Assembly: GCA_947034895.1 (NCBI GenBank)
Contig: OX344764.1
Location: 39,310,935-39,374,934 of the forward strand
Direction: 5' to 3'
Source of the DNA: Rhytidiadelphus loreus
Lineage: Eukaryota > Streptophyta > Bryopsida > Hypnales > Hylocomiaceae
DNA: 64,000 bases
Each line of letters starts with the position of its first letter. Position 1 is the stretch's first letter. Shown here piece after piece: positions 12,267 through 24,711 of this stretch. Below the pieces are notes generated by a model. That model saw only the letters and a list, made by a program, of their open reading frames with translations, searched no databases and was not told where the DNA came from. The translations under genes and the position numbers were made by a program.

Positions 12267-13454
12267 TCAACTTGTAGATTTTTTTTGAAGTTCCTTCATT
12301 TCCCGTAATGATGATGCTAGAGAATGACACATATATGCTTTAGCTTGTAGCTCTTTTTCTACCACTTTAGTCCAATCCATAGAGAATTCATCATTCTCTA
12401 GAATGCATAGATTGTAGAGACGTAGAGATGTTGCAACAATGTCAAGTACATTCTGGAATGGCATGTCAATTCTTTTCAATAATATGTGCCATCTTCCTTT
12501 CAAAGTTCCAAATGCTCTTTCTACAACCATACGGGTGCTTGATTGGATAAAATTTCAATGTGCTTTCCTTCTAGGCAATCCTTTTCTTTCTCCCTTGGAT
12601 GGTGAGTTAAACCAAGGTCTCATAGGATATGTAGCATCACCAATAAATCTGTAAGGTAAAAATGCACCTCTCATAGTCTTCTTTCCAATTTTAGATTTCT
12701 AAAATGAGGCCTAAATATGAATGAGTCTAGCCCATCCAAAATCATAGTCCCCAAATTTGCAATGAGCATCTACAACTCCTTGTAGTAAACATGAATAAAA
12801 TCCCTTTCGGCAATAATATGCAACATGGTCATGAGATGGTGCTATAATAGGGATGTGGCTACCATCTATTGCCCCTTGAATAAGCAAAATACTATGTAGT
12901 GCTTCAAAATCCTTTGTTATTTGTTTCATCCAAGCAAAATTTGGTTCTTTGAAAACCAATGGTCTCAAATGAATCCTAATAGTTTCACAACAATCCCTCA
13001 CAATGATAAAAGTTGTACTCAATCCTACATCAAATAAATCACCACCCATTTGCAATGAATTACCTGTTGCTAATTGAAAAAGAGTTGTTGCAATCCTTTG
13101 CTCTACACTAATACTTTCTCTGAGATGTGTGTCCTTCTTTTTCAAAACATGCCTTAGAAGGATACATAGATATTGAAAAGTAAATAGACTCACCCTCATA
13201 CTCTTTCAAAAATCACGATCTGAAAATGACTTCATAAAGACATGTTCGAAAAAACCTCCATATCCTGAAATTTGCCAACATTTCCTTTGAGAATTCACCC
13301 TACATCCTTGGGCATTAAAAACTGTCATAATCATCATTTGGGAATTTTGTTCAAAAATTTCAAGTTTTTGCAATGCCAAAATGCCTACAATGACATACTT
13401 TATGACCATGAAAATCAAAAGTAGAACAAGAATGCATTCCTTTCTAGAATCCAA
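12267..13454 (-). pseudogene. PIF/Harbinger DDE transposase (HARBI1-like), disrupted
   Basis: DDE_Tnp_4-family transposase. The piece at 13199-12711 has the helical N-terminal part (SVEQRIATTLFQLATGNSL) and the first catalytic aspartate region GAIDGSHIPI, followed by YYCRKGFYSCLLQGVVDA. The central segment with GDATYPMRPWF (second Asp) lies near 12640-12600 in another frame. The end, VVERAFGTLKGRWHILLKR at 12530-12267, carries the third acidic residue. A stop after the WARLIHI block, a TGA in the AH-x-NFIQSS stretch and at least one frameshift kill the gene. 13206-13454 may hold the start of the frame. Confidence 0.85.
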
Positions 13455-13782
13455 GGTTGAAGAAGGTGATAGGAAAATTTCAGAAGTTGGATGGCTTATT
13501 CATGTGAAGAGAGATGGATACAAGCCAAACAAATGGTATGGGTTTGGACTTTGGAGACTTTACACTGTAGCCGTCCAAGTTGAGTGGCTGTGGGAGTTCA
13601 TTGCCAAGGGTTTGGACTTTGGGCTTGGCCTTTAAAGGCTTCACACTATGGCTAGCCAAAGGCTCCAATTTCTATCATTTATTGCCTATTAAAAATCCAT
13701 TTCGTTGGACTCTCACCAAAGATTTGGCCACTCACTTCTACGGCCTCTCAACTTGGATGGCCATAGTGTGAAGTGGCCCTTA

Positions 13783-14923
13783 CATCATATTGCTTTGGTA
13801 GGACCTCATGATTGGAGGTTGTGGCATGGTTGTGTTTGTAGATTCATACATTATGAAAATTGAATTGCCTTAATTTTTGTCCTATCGCGTGCCTAGAAAT
13901 CCCTAAATTTATATCAATTTTTATTTGGATTGGATGTTCTACATTTTGCATAGCCATGTGTTCGAGTGATGTGGTGATTGTGGCTACTTAGTCATTAGTG
14001 TTGTAGAGTTGGTAACTTATTGCATCTTGAAGCTTGTAGTTGATGTTGAGGTGCTTCGACTAAGTCTTTATTTGTTTTTGTGGAAGCAACATGGATGTTT
14101 TGTCATCATTTGACTTTCTATAGGTTTTTTGTTCTATAGAGGATGGAGTTCATTAATTAACATCTAGGCCAGTAATTAAGGTCATTAATTAATTTTGTCT
14201 TGCATAGAATTTTCATATTCCGATTTTTTTAGAATGAGCCTCTCTACATCTATGGCCATAGGTATTAAAGAAATACTAATTGTAGTAAATGAATAAAATT
14301 GCATAAATATTTAATGCATCGAAACAGTAATTTGATCTCAATAGATTTGGTGAGTGATCTCTTCACAACACTATGTGAATTTCATATAATCACTTTCCAA
14401 AGCACAAAATTCGTAAAGGATTTGAGATTTATGATTACAAAATAACTAGTCTGGTTGATCTTTCTATAAGCATGATAGAATTCAAGTGGAATGAAAGTTT
14501 ATTAATCACCACAATCATTTAGAGAAAATAAAGTCTACTTTTAAAAATTAATCTTTTTTATTTTTTTATTTTTTTATTTAATCTTTCTATTAAATTGTTA
14601 TGAAGGTTCAAGACATTGAAGACAAAACAAAGTCAATCAAATATTTCAAACATTCCAAACATTTCATCAATTTTACCAAATTTCATCAAATTTCATATCA
14701 AAATAAAATAAAACAAATTAGAAAAAACAAACCAAACCACTAGACATAAACTTTTCCTTACTAAACATTCTTACCATTGCGGATAAATTGAGAGAGTATC
14801 AAGTACAAAAAAAATCATTCATAATTGAGATGCTTCCCCACATAGTTTATTCCTCACCAATTTTACAATCAACTATATATTCTAAAGCTATGAAAAAAAG
14901 AACTAAGGTGTTAATTTTGAGGC
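13783..14923. other. Intergenic, no feature seen
   Basis: AT-rich sequence between the Harbinger element and the CACTA MITE. No frame above background, no RNA gene and no terminal repeats were recognised. Confidence 0.5.
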
Positions 14924-14926
14924 ATA

Positions 14927-15244
14927 CACTAGTAGAAAGCCTTGTTTAATTAAATGTTCTTGCGTCAAAGTTGATGGATTTTCTTAAGCATCCAATGTAA
15001 CATCTTCATGTGTTTATGTCAACAATGACATCCAATGTAGCATAAAGATGTTACATTGAATGTCATTGTTGACATAAACACATGAAGATGTTACATTGAA
15101 TGTCATTGTTGACATAAACACATGAAGATGTTACATTGAATGTCATTGTTGACATAAACACATGAAGATGTTACATTGGATGTTTAAGAAAATCCGTCAA
15201 CTTTGACGCAAGAACATCCAATTAAACAAGGCTTTCTTCTAGTG
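14927..15244. mobile_element. CACTA (En/Spm) type MITE
   Basis: A 318-bp element with long inverted termini: CACTAGTAGAAAGCCTTGTT on the left and, inverted, CACTAGAAGAAAGCCTTGTT on the right. They are flanked by a perfect 3-bp ATA duplication (14924-14926 and 15245-15247). The inverted repeats run for more than 100 bp and include GCGTCAAAGTTGA; the centre is the tandem array listed separately. No coding capacity. Confidence 0.9.
15047..15180. repeat. 40-bp tandem repeat inside the CACTA MITE
   Basis: Three full, almost identical 40-bp units starting GATGTTACATTGAATGTCAT, plus a partial fourth that merges into the right arm. An inverted copy occupies about 14986-15040. The array therefore derives from expansion of one arm, and the transcript could fold into a long multi-stem hairpin. 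Confidence 0.9.
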
Positions 15245-15971
15245 ATATCAAACAAAGAGATGTAATAGGAAAAAATTAAAAATTAAAAATTAAAATCATA
15301 GTTAGAAGGCTTTAAAAGTTGTATCAAATTCACCACCAATCTTCTACCAATTATTACTAAACCATTTTCAATCTACAAGTTGCTTGCTTGATTTGAGGCA
15401 CTTATAGGTTTTTATGATCAATGTAGAGCCAAAATAATGTTGTTGGATGTTGATAAACATGTCACATTCTTTAGGAATTATAGGTGTAAAATTGTGCTGA
15501 GTAAGGGTTAAAAGGATGGTAGGACCTCATTATGAATTTTTTAGTGATATCCTACCATTTTTTTAACCTTCAATGATGATCACATCCACTAGAACTACCC
15601 CCTAAGAGAGTCAACATCCACTATGATCTACATTATGAACATTTTTGAGAAATTACTGACAAAGCTATGGGAAACAAATGAAATATCGAAAAAGCAATCT
15701 TTGTCTATTTTTCAATAATGAAATTGTTATATTCACTTAGTGCTTCATGGTTATTGCACAAAGTTGTGAAAACTACATGAGTTCATGTAATGGTGGGAAG
15801 GAAATAAAAACTTGCAAAAATAAAGATTTGATGACTAGATTGTACTCATATCATAATTTATTTTGCCAAAACCATTCAAAATCTACATTTGCCTCCTTCC
15901 TAAGACTCTTAGAGATTAATGTTGGTAGAAAATAATTTTAAAAAACCAATATAATAAGAGACCCACATGTG

Positions 15972-16779
15972 TTAACCCCTAAATGCTTGGGTGACCAAAT
16001 ATGGTCGATCTGAAATTTCAAGCTCATTTGGTAGTGGGCAATTAAATTTGTTTGACCGGTTTAAAAAAATTCAGGCAGTTTTTAGGGTTAACTATTAAAA
16101 ACTTTCATTTTTCACTAAGAAAGTTACATATTTAATTGATGTAAGGTCTCCAAAGCCATATATGTCCATTAGTGGAAGAGTAAAGCTTGCTAATTTTACT
16201 TCATTTTCCAACTTTGAGCAATTTCACTTGATTTGAGATCTTAAAACTTGTACTTATCCATTGCTTTGAAAATGGTCCTAATGGAAAGAGTAAAGTGTTT
16301 TCATGATTTTCACCATTGAAAATTTAAACAAGCAAGTATTCATTTGGAATTATTTGTGATTTATGCTTATAAAAAAATTTACATCTCAACAATTGCAAGG
16401 TGAATCGTGTAATGAATTTAATAGCTTTTCAAGTGATATTAAGTTTTTTGAAAGGGTATTTTAGTGTGCTAACACAGTTTGTAGTTGTTCATGTCACCTC
16501 CAATCTCCAAAAACTTTTATGTGCAAATTTCTGAAACATTGTGGGGAGGGGCAACATACTAAAAATAGAAAATGTACATTTCTCTTGTTATAATCTCACA
16601 ACTCTTATGCAATTTTGCACTCAAAATTGGTGTGCATACTAATAAGCAAGCTCTTTAAACATCCATACAGTTAGATTTTGAAAAAAAAATCAATTTGCTT
16701 CAATGGGGATAACTATAAGTCCATGCTCTTTTTTCATGGAAAAAACACACTTAGAAAGGCTTAGGCACTTAGGGGTTAA
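15972..16779. mobile_element. TTAA-flanked piggyBac-like MITE, copy b
   Basis: The left end TTAACCCCTAAATGCTTGG and the inverted right end TTAACCCCTAAGTGCCTAAG enclose 808 bp of AT-rich non-coding sequence. Length and end sequence match copies a, c and e. Confidence 0.65.
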
Positions 16780-17263
16780 TAGCATTGCACCATCTAAAAG
16801 TTGGCATATTTATTTTTTAAATAAGCTAAAAATTAGTTGTGAAATAGATGAAGTATTTTCACACCTAGAACAAATCAAAGCTCACCTAGATGATCAATAG
16901 ACCTCTCATGTTAATGGAGTCCCTACTTTACTCATTATTTTCCATTGTTGGGACATGCCTAGTGACACTTGTAGAGTTCTATACCTATCCTAATGTGGTC
17001 TTGTGTGTCACAAGAAGCCCATTAGACTCTCACTCAATAGAGACATGAATTTTTTTTTGGGAAATTTTGACAATATATTCCAAATTTTCATTGGATGAAA
17101 TTACAAAATTGCTATGAAACCTTGGGATGCTATCTCTCCTTTGTAGACGAATGTACACATTTTGAATGAATAAGTTATGTTTTATCCATAATAGGCATGT
17201 TTCATCCATGCCTATGCATGTAAATAGCTTCTCACCCCAGTGACGAACGCTTTTTGCACTGCC

Positions 17264-17602
17264 CTAAATATCAAAAGAAAAATCCTGAGTGCACGGTGTC
17301 GATGCATAGATTTCTTGCATTTCCTGAGTTGCATTGATGAATTTGTGCGCACAAAATGCGTCTGGCACAAGTATGTATCCACAAATACTTTGAAAATGGT
17401 CTAATCGATCATTCATGTTGCTTCTGCTGCGGTAGAAATTTGATGAAATCGTGGTTACGGTGTATTCCATCCTTGTCACCTCAACCGCTGTCGATCTCGA
17501 TGAGGCGATTGGATCATCAACGTCATGGTCGATATTGACGAAGAGCACTTTCTTGGAGCGTACTGGGAAGAACCAAGAATAGCGTCTCAAGATGTCTTTC
17601 AT
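17264..17602 (-). CDS. Hypothetical 112-residue protein
   Basis: A 112-codon frame in a GC-richer island, divergent from the membrane-protein gene at 18062 with about 460 bp between the starts. It contains basic and aromatic stretches (RRYSWFFPVRSKKVLFVNID) but no recognised domain, signal peptide or membrane segment. A chance frame within a promoter or untranslated region is equally possible. Confidence 0.3.
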   Translation of the reverse strand: MKDILRRYSWFFPVRSKKVLFVNIDHDVDDPIASSRSTAVEVTRMEYTVTTISSNFYRSRSNMNDRLDHFQSICGYILVPDAFCAHKFINATQEMQEIYASTPCTQDFSFDI

Positions 17603-18061
17603 CTATTTGTAGAAAATTCGATAGTCCGTTGCTATTGCTCACAGGCAGTGTATCTGCTTCTCTTACTCCTTTTAATTTCTAATTTTTTATTGTAGCGTGA
17701 GGGACAAGGAAACGGATGTTATGATAGTTTTTGATGTCGGGTGTGCACGTTTTGGATTAAATGATGAGAAAGTTTCAATGCCAATCGGATGAGTAGCTCT
17801 TAGTATTCATGGAGCTTCGCACTTGCTCTGTGTGAGATTGCAATGCTGATTTCTATAAATTGCTGAAATGGTAGTCTCGGGAATGACGAAGCGAGTGATG
17901 AGAGAAGAAAAGAAGAAGCGACGACTGGTGATTTCTGGAGCTCCCGACCGTAGAAGCTTCTATTTGTAGGTGCTTCTTTTCAAATATTTCCCGAGGGTTT
18001 CAGAAGTTCAAAGCACTTAGAAACAGGGGAGCGCTTGTAGCGAAGAGAACGCGGTGATCAT

Positions 18062-18433
18062 ATGGCGAAAGAAACGATTCTAACCGAGCTTCTTGATTCT
18101 CGATTTCTCACGACCATCTGGCCGTATGTAGTAGTCATTATCCTCTCCTTGGCTTCTCTACAACTCTTGCGGCTGGTGATCTCAATCGTCTTCGGAACAC
18201 TCCAACTACTCGTGCGCCTTGTCGTGCTTGTGATTTCCTGGCCTGTTTATTTGATCCTTTTGCCGGCTCGCGCACTTGTTTTCTTCACCAAGCTAACGGT
18301 GAAGATCGTGTTCTACATAGCCATAGCCGCCATCTTGTACCGGCTGCTTGGAGGAGCGCTGAATTCTGAGATGATCAAGGAAACTTTTGGTGAGATTTTA
18401 CAGTATGTGCAAGCGACCTTTTCGCAGCAATGA
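18062..18433 (+). CDS. Small integral membrane protein, 123 residues, function unknown
   Basis: Single-exon frame starting at an ATG after a purine-rich leader. The base composition is richer in GC than the surroundings, like the other host genes. The protein has a short hydrophilic N-terminus, hydrophobic helices at about residues 18-40, 45-70 and 78-100 (YVVVIILSLASLQLL, VLVISWPVYLILLPA, IVFYIAIAAILYRLL) and an amphipathic C-terminal tail ending in FSQQ. No catalytic motif and no clear organelle targeting signal were seen. I do not recognise the family. The regular transmembrane pattern and island context argue for a real gene. Confidence 0.62.
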   Translation: MAKETILTELLDSRFLTTIWPYVVVIILSLASLQLLRLVISIVFGTLQLLVRLVVLVISWPVYLILLPARALVFFTKLTVKIVFYIAIAAILYRLLGGALNSEMIKETFGEILQYVQATFSQQ

Positions 18434-19429
18434 CGAAACAATCCGAATGTTAAATATGAGCTGCGCATTTGTAATATATAATTGTAGGAAGTTCATAGCG
18501 TTGCTTTAAGAAGTTTTATTTTGACAACGTTAGTTTGTAAGCATCTTTTCTACCGGCACCTTCTGCAGCTAGCAGACGATTCTCCATTTGGATTTTGGAA
18601 TGGAAATTTCATTGATAATTGATGTCTTTTGTTACACTGGTTGTTATTCACAATGGAACCTTCTTATATTTCTTCCCGGGTCAATCTTTGTTAAGTCTGG
18701 AAACAAAACTTCTTTGTTAAGTCGATCTGCAAAAGGAAATGCAGGTCGAGACCTTTCTGTCAGCTTCATTATGCAATTGGAATTCATTCTCCTCTGTATT
18801 TGAAGATGAAGCAGAAGGACTTGAAGGCAGAGAGATTAGGGCATGAACATGTTTTCCTTTTACAGACCTTAAAAATGGTGTAGTTGTTAGAAAATTGCTC
18901 GATTCACTCAAAGTATTGCAGCAGCTACATCGTTCTGATTTATTTTTTCTAACGTGGCTGACATCAGAGCTTCCAAATCCGAATTTGTTTTAAGGTTATG
19001 TAACAACTCGAGATACGCATTTCGCTTGGTGGATCTAAGGGGAGGCATACCCCGAAATCAACCCCAAGGTAATAACACCAGCATACATTTGGGGGCCTTA
19101 CATGTATGACAATTTTTTTCTTTTGTTGCTGATTTTAGGTACACCCACTGTATCAATGGCTTTACCAAAGTTCAAACTATTTGCATTCTTCTGTATTTCT
19201 CATAAACGTTCTTGATGTGGAGATTGATATACTTCTATGATTGATGGACCAATGAGTAAAGGCTAGCAAGGTTGAAGGAATACATTTTTTTTTAATGTAC
19301 ACAGACTTCAAAAAGAGATTGTAGTTCACCTTCTAAGTAAATAAATGCTCATGAAACTTGCCTACAGGACACAAAATTCAACCAATTGTCACATGAACAA
19401 AGTCAATAAAAAAATAAACATCCCATTGA

Positions 19430-20960
19430 CTTACTTACCCTTGAAAGATGACCTCAATGTGTGAATAGTTCTTGAAATAGTGGAATTGGTGACCAAATCA
19501 GTGCTCTCTGGTAATGATGCTAATTCAAAATGTATCATCAAGATCTTTACAATCTAGGTGATGCGAAAGTACAACCTTGTTACGAGAAATAACATGTCGA
19601 GTGAAAGTAATGGCAAAGGGATGTTATTTCTCATGACAAGACTTTGCTTTCACATTATCGAACATACCCTCAATGGTTGGATAGTTTAACCTTGGTCAAC
19701 GACGTTCAATCAAGGGTTTTAAATTGAAGGGCATCATAACATTGAGGCCACCCCGCGTTACGGAAAAGAACATGCTTCCCCTCATCCATTGAGAGATTGT
19801 AATCTTTCTTCAAATTGAGGTTACACACTTCATTCTTGCATCCAATGTTACAAATGTGTCCCATTCAGATTTGCTTCAAGGATCCCATAATAAATTAAGC
19901 ACCTAGATTTGTCATTGCAATACAAAAATTGATTTTAGAAACAACAATGCTTGAATTTCACCATCAACTCTCTGCTTAAAAACATTCAAATGCAAACATA
20001 AAGTGAATTGGACAAATATAGAACGAGCTCCATTAGTAGAATCAATGAAATCATTTCTCAAAGAATTCTCTAATCTTATTCTTATGTAAGGTAGGAGACC
20101 CTATTTGCGCCATTATGTATTAGTAGCATACATTTGAAAGTCTCAAATGTACACTAGTGATATACCATTAGAGTCAACAACCTTGTTGTCTATTAAAACA
20201 ATCACAACACCAACCTCCCTAAACTAATATAGAGAAATTTGCATTCAAATTTGTCATATTTAACCTTGAAAGGTCAAGACCTATTAGACACCAAGGTACT
20301 TTGCCAAAAATGATTCTAGTTATGGAACAATAGGTTCTTTCTTTATTTCTATTGTAATCTTGAAAGTCATCCATTGGTTATTGTTTGGCCTCAACATTCT
20401 TCTAGGTTTAAGGTACATAGGTGGAATGACAATTTACAAACAACCTACAAAGTACCATATGTGAAAGTTTGATTTGGCACTTAGTGTTGAAATTGTATTT
20501 TGAAGTGAGATTCTCAAGGGGCCACATCACCTCACACCATTCACAAGATGACATATCACATTCATTTACAAAAATGACTTAATTTATGTTGAATCTTACC
20601 TTCATGTAGGGTAGCTTGCTCATGATTCAATAATCCCCAACCCCTGATCCAAATGCTTGCACACATTTAGTGCCTCAATATTTTTATTTGTAGAACAAAC
20701 TATTGACAGTTTCATCACCACAATCCCTTGGAGTGCAACCCCAAACCACTTGTCCATCTCCATCATATGAGCTTACAATAACCAATGATCTTAACAACCA
20801 AGTTATGGACTAGATAATGTGCGATAGCCAAAATTGAGGTTTGAGAGCATTATGGGACACAATGTCAAGTCTAATAGTTCATCACAGACGTCTATATCTA
20901 TGCTTCTTGCAAATCTACAAGTATAAAAAGAGGGTTTGCGTTATTAGTTATAACACTTTT
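19430..20960 (-). pseudogene. Decayed multi-exon coding sequence, family not recognised
   Basis: The minus strand holds several long protein-like stretches in series, broken by isolated stops and frameshifts. They include MDKWFGVALQGIVVMKLS near 20770, a Cys-rich block SSCEWCEVMWPLENLTSKY near 20550 followed by a possible splice donor, SITRIIFGKVPWCLIGLDL near 20310, and a later block with FDNVKAKSCHEK near 19650. Most stops fall where CGA or CAA could have become TGA or TAA. It could be an old gene copy or the internal part of a degraded retroelement. No domain was recognised. Confidence 0.45.
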
Positions 20961-21383
20961 CTAACTATTTGATAGAATGGTGACAAATCTGCCTTGAAAA
21001 CAAGACTTGGCATTATGATATAAGAAAATATATGTTGAATCACACAACAACAATACCACCACTACCACAACCTAGGAGAACTAACAAATACACACATCCT
21101 TTGGGACTTGCCCATGACTATGTTAAAAATTGTCTTTTATTTTGTAGTTGGCTAATTTTTTTATCTTGCCCTTAGGTCTCTAATTCCAAACACAAATTCA
21201 AAATTTCCATATGCAATCATCTATGGTAAGTAATCAATAAGTTCCAATGATTTACCAATTTTGAAAAATTTGGACAAGTGTATAGGCTAGTCTTTGTGGC
21301 TTCACTACCACAATGAAAACTTACAATAACCTTAAGGTAATCTGCTTTTAAAGCAATATTTTAAGAATTGATTGCATTTTAGG

Positions 21384-21515
21384 GGAAGCTAAACTCCTTG
21401 AAAGAATTTTAAATAAATTTATAGGAAGAAAAATGGAATTGGCATCTAACCCAAATTGTTTCATATTTTTTTGACCTTCATGGAATTAGTTAAAATTTGT
21501 TGAAGTTGAAACACA
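21384..21515. repeat. Dispersed repeat, copy 1
   Basis: The segment starting GGAAGCTAAACTCCTTGAAA and running through AAATGGAATTGGCATCT is about 85% identical by eye to 57634-57750. In both places a TTAA-ended repeat follows within a few hundred bases. Confidence 0.6.
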
Positions 21516-21960
21516 GGGACCCTAAAAGTGGCCCCTCTCCTCTCTTGAAATGTATACTATTAGTACACTAAAGAAAGCAAAATGTAAATTGTGTTAGTGG
21601 TTACTTTTAGAGCAAGGTTGTTTTTACAGCACCCTACTTTATATCATACATTGGGGTTAGATTTGTTAGGCCCATAAGAAATCATTTCTTTTTTGGTTGA
21701 TTTTTTTTTCATTAACTCAATTTAGAATTTTTGGAAGTTCATTTTACAAGGTTCGGAATATTTCATCATCTTTAGTATGATTGAGATTATTATGTGACTT
21801 TTAGCAATACTCACAACTTTATCGATACTCATGGTTTTACCAGTACTTATAGTTTGAGCTTCTTGTTTTTTTTAGGAATTAAGATAATTTTCATCAATAT
21901 TTTTTACAATATTCATTCATGCCACGTTATAATTTCTGAAAATTTCAATAGACGTCATAT

Positions 21961-22193
21961 TTAACCCTTGAACGTCGACATGGACGCCAAATGTCCAATG
22001 AATGACAAGGAATCTTTGAGTATAGAACGAAAGTGCAACTATTCATCCTTGGAATTGGGTTTGGAAAGGAAAGATCTCCTACAACAATACTTTGACTTCC
22101 AATAGGTGCTTTTGCTATTTCTTTGACCAATTATTCACACAGTGATATAAAAGGATGATTTTGAGCATCACCCATTCAACGTTCAATGGTTAA
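21961..22193. mobile_element. TTAA-flanked piggyBac-like MITE, short copy d
   Basis: A 233-bp element: TTAACCCTTGAACGTCGAC on the left and, inverted, TTAACCATTGAACGTTGAAT on the right. The first 150 bp align with the left part of 25218-26018 and, in reverse, with 57768-57902. Confidence 0.6.
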
Positions 22194-24711
22194 TTATATT
22201 TTGAATTATTTTTTTAAAGAATTTGAACCTTAGGGTATTGTATCTAGTGACAAGATAAAGTAGAAATTGTATGGATGTCAACTAGAGTTCAGTTTTTCTT
22301 CATTTTGGTGTAAATGAACGGAAGCTTCTGAAGTTAGTTTGCAGAGAAAGAATACCTTACAAGCAGCTCCCCCTCAAGATTGACCACATGAGATTGGACA
22401 TACCCAAAAACTCAAACTACTTTCAACTCCGTCCCAAAATCCACGAATCCATGATTGCTGGACATTGACTGTCAGTGATTGCCAAGGAAATGTGATGTGA
22501 TGTGATGTTCAGGGTTGCAATTCACTGAACATCCATCATGATATTCGGGAATAACTTATACTGAAGTCAAGGTAGAACAAACCAATGTCGTCAGTCACCC
22601 AGTTCTGACATCTACTGGACCCTTCTTCCCATTTGTATTAGTGGCATCCACCCATTAAGTTATCAGTTTACCATAATAGTAGCAACTTTTTAATAGCATC
22701 CTGACAATCAGTATTTGTGGAAGGGACATGTCAACATGTGATTTAGCATAAGTCTATCTATCTATGCTTTACCAATTTTGTCCCAACAAACTTTGAAAAA
22801 TCACAGGAAATTCAATTCTTGTCGGGAATGTCTTGATTCCACTTGTAAATGGCTTCTCTTAAGCTTTTGAATCCTTGAAAAAATATGTGAGATGACAAAT
22901 AGCTTGTTCGAGCTACAAATTGACTTGGTAATAGGCACATTTATCTTAACCCTTGAATGCCCCAAGGGACCATAAGTGTCTCCACATTGATAGTCTTGAA
23001 GTCCAACTTGAAGTGCTATAACTTTTGCATCAAATGTCTAAATTTAATCAAACTTGTTGGAAATTCATTGCTCCCTCTTCTAGTTTGTGTGATAAGAGTT
23101 TCAAATCAATCCAACATGTATTGATTTTTAAGAGCCATTTGAAGTTCAAGGGTTCAATTTGAGTTCACCAAATTGCATTTTGATGGTTGCAACTTTCGAG
23201 GCTTGTATCTCCTTCATCCAATGTTCATTTTCAATAGAAAAAATTGGGTTAGAATCCCCTTGAAGTCTAGTTATTGTCACTCCAAGCTATTTTGAATGTT
23301 TGGGAGAAATTTGAAGTTCAAAATCCAAACATTTGTGGATTACAATGAACTTTGGTAGCTTGTTTCTTCTTTATACAATATTCATTTCCAATAAATAAAA
23401 TTTAGGAAAGTTGGACATACCAATCTAGTTCATGTGGTTGAAATTTCATATCAATCCAAGTTATAAGTGTTTGAAAAGCATTTTAGTAGAGGGAGGCTTA
23501 GCCTTAGATGGATTTTTTGCAACTTTTTTGGCTATTTTTTGACATTTTAAAGTCATTCTGCAAACACAATGAGTCATTTGAATGATGTTTTCTTTCACCA
23601 ATTCCACCTCTTAATGTGTTGCTATGAAAATTTCAACATCCTTTTTCAACATTGAAACATTATAATCTTGCAATCTAATGAATCTATGTGTCCAAATGAC
23701 TCTAATTTTGATTTACATCATCTACAACATGTACGCTGTAAGATTGTACAGTTAAGATTTCTATACCTCAGTGACATTTAAATATATAACACTTCAAAAG
23801 CAACAATGTTTTGAAACTCAAAAATGTTGTGGACTCTTACTTAGGTGTTAATTCAAAAATATGCTCAAGGTTTGAGTCACAACCCAATGTAGTATGGGTA
23901 GTATGTCATTTAAGGTAGGTGGCTGAAAAAGCAACCCTCTTCTCCAAATTGCACCATAGGGAGCTCTTAAATGCACACTAAATGGTTCTAAAATGGAATA
24001 CCAACAATGTGAGAGCATAATTGAGACTTGTCATATATTGCTTCATACTTCATCCATGGTTGGAATAAGAGCCATGGTGGGTCCATTTCAAAGCCATGGT
24101 GGGTCCAATTAATATTTTTCTAAATGAGAATTGATTGTCCAAGTGTATTCTTACAAATGTTAAAAGAATGTAGGGTCCATTTAAGTTTAGTAAAGGTTGC
24201 ATTTAGGAACCTTGTGTAATACTTTTTTTTTGAAAAAAATTAAATGATTGGGAATTTTATTGCAAACAAAATGTAATACTTTTTGAATGTGTTAGTGCTT
24301 GATTTTGGTCAAGCCATATCTTTTTTCAGATTGTGCATAAGTGGGTTTTGCAAAGCCTAGGATCAAGAATAGGTGCCTACCACATGATTCTTTTGAAATT
24401 CATAAGTAATTCAAAAATACTCCAAAAACCACCTATTAGATTCTGCATCAATTTTTCTTCAAGTGGAAAATAAGGGAAAATATTTTTGGGCATCTTAAAC
24501 CTATAAAAAAGGCCTAACATCCCTTAAAGTGTCGCTTAATGAGCCACCTACGTTAGAGAATTTTGTGACATAGTTTCTACAATGCACTTGATGGAGAGAC
24601 GGCCTTTCTTGAGCTCTCAAGCAAATATATAATGCAATGGGCTTCATTGATTCCCAAGAAGAAAAAGAAAGAGATAAAATGTTTAGTCTTTGTTTATTTT
24701 TTATTTATTTT
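22194..24711. other. Repeat-rich intergenic region
   Basis: No gene was recognised. A lone TTAA-type end (TTAACCCTTGAATGCCCC) starts at 22946 without a clear partner. The sequence after it resembles the interior of the element at 6927-7858 (both have CATAACTTTTGC / CTATAACTTTTGC). 22330-22600 is slightly GC-richer but shows no convincing frame. Confidence 0.4.

Larger units (their letters stand above)
10336..13779. mobile_element. PIF/Harbinger DNA transposon, complete but dead
   Basis: A 3,444-bp element with inverted termini GGGCCACTTCACACCATGG (left) and, inverted, GGGCCACTTCACACTATGG (right), flanked by a perfect 3-bp TTA duplication (10333-10335 and 13780-13782). Subterminal copies of the ACACTA-GGC motif recur near 10430 and 13650. 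It carries both genes typical of the superfamily in converging orientation: a Myb/SANT-like protein on plus and a DDE transposase on minus. Both have internal stops, so it cannot move itself. Confidence 0.93.
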
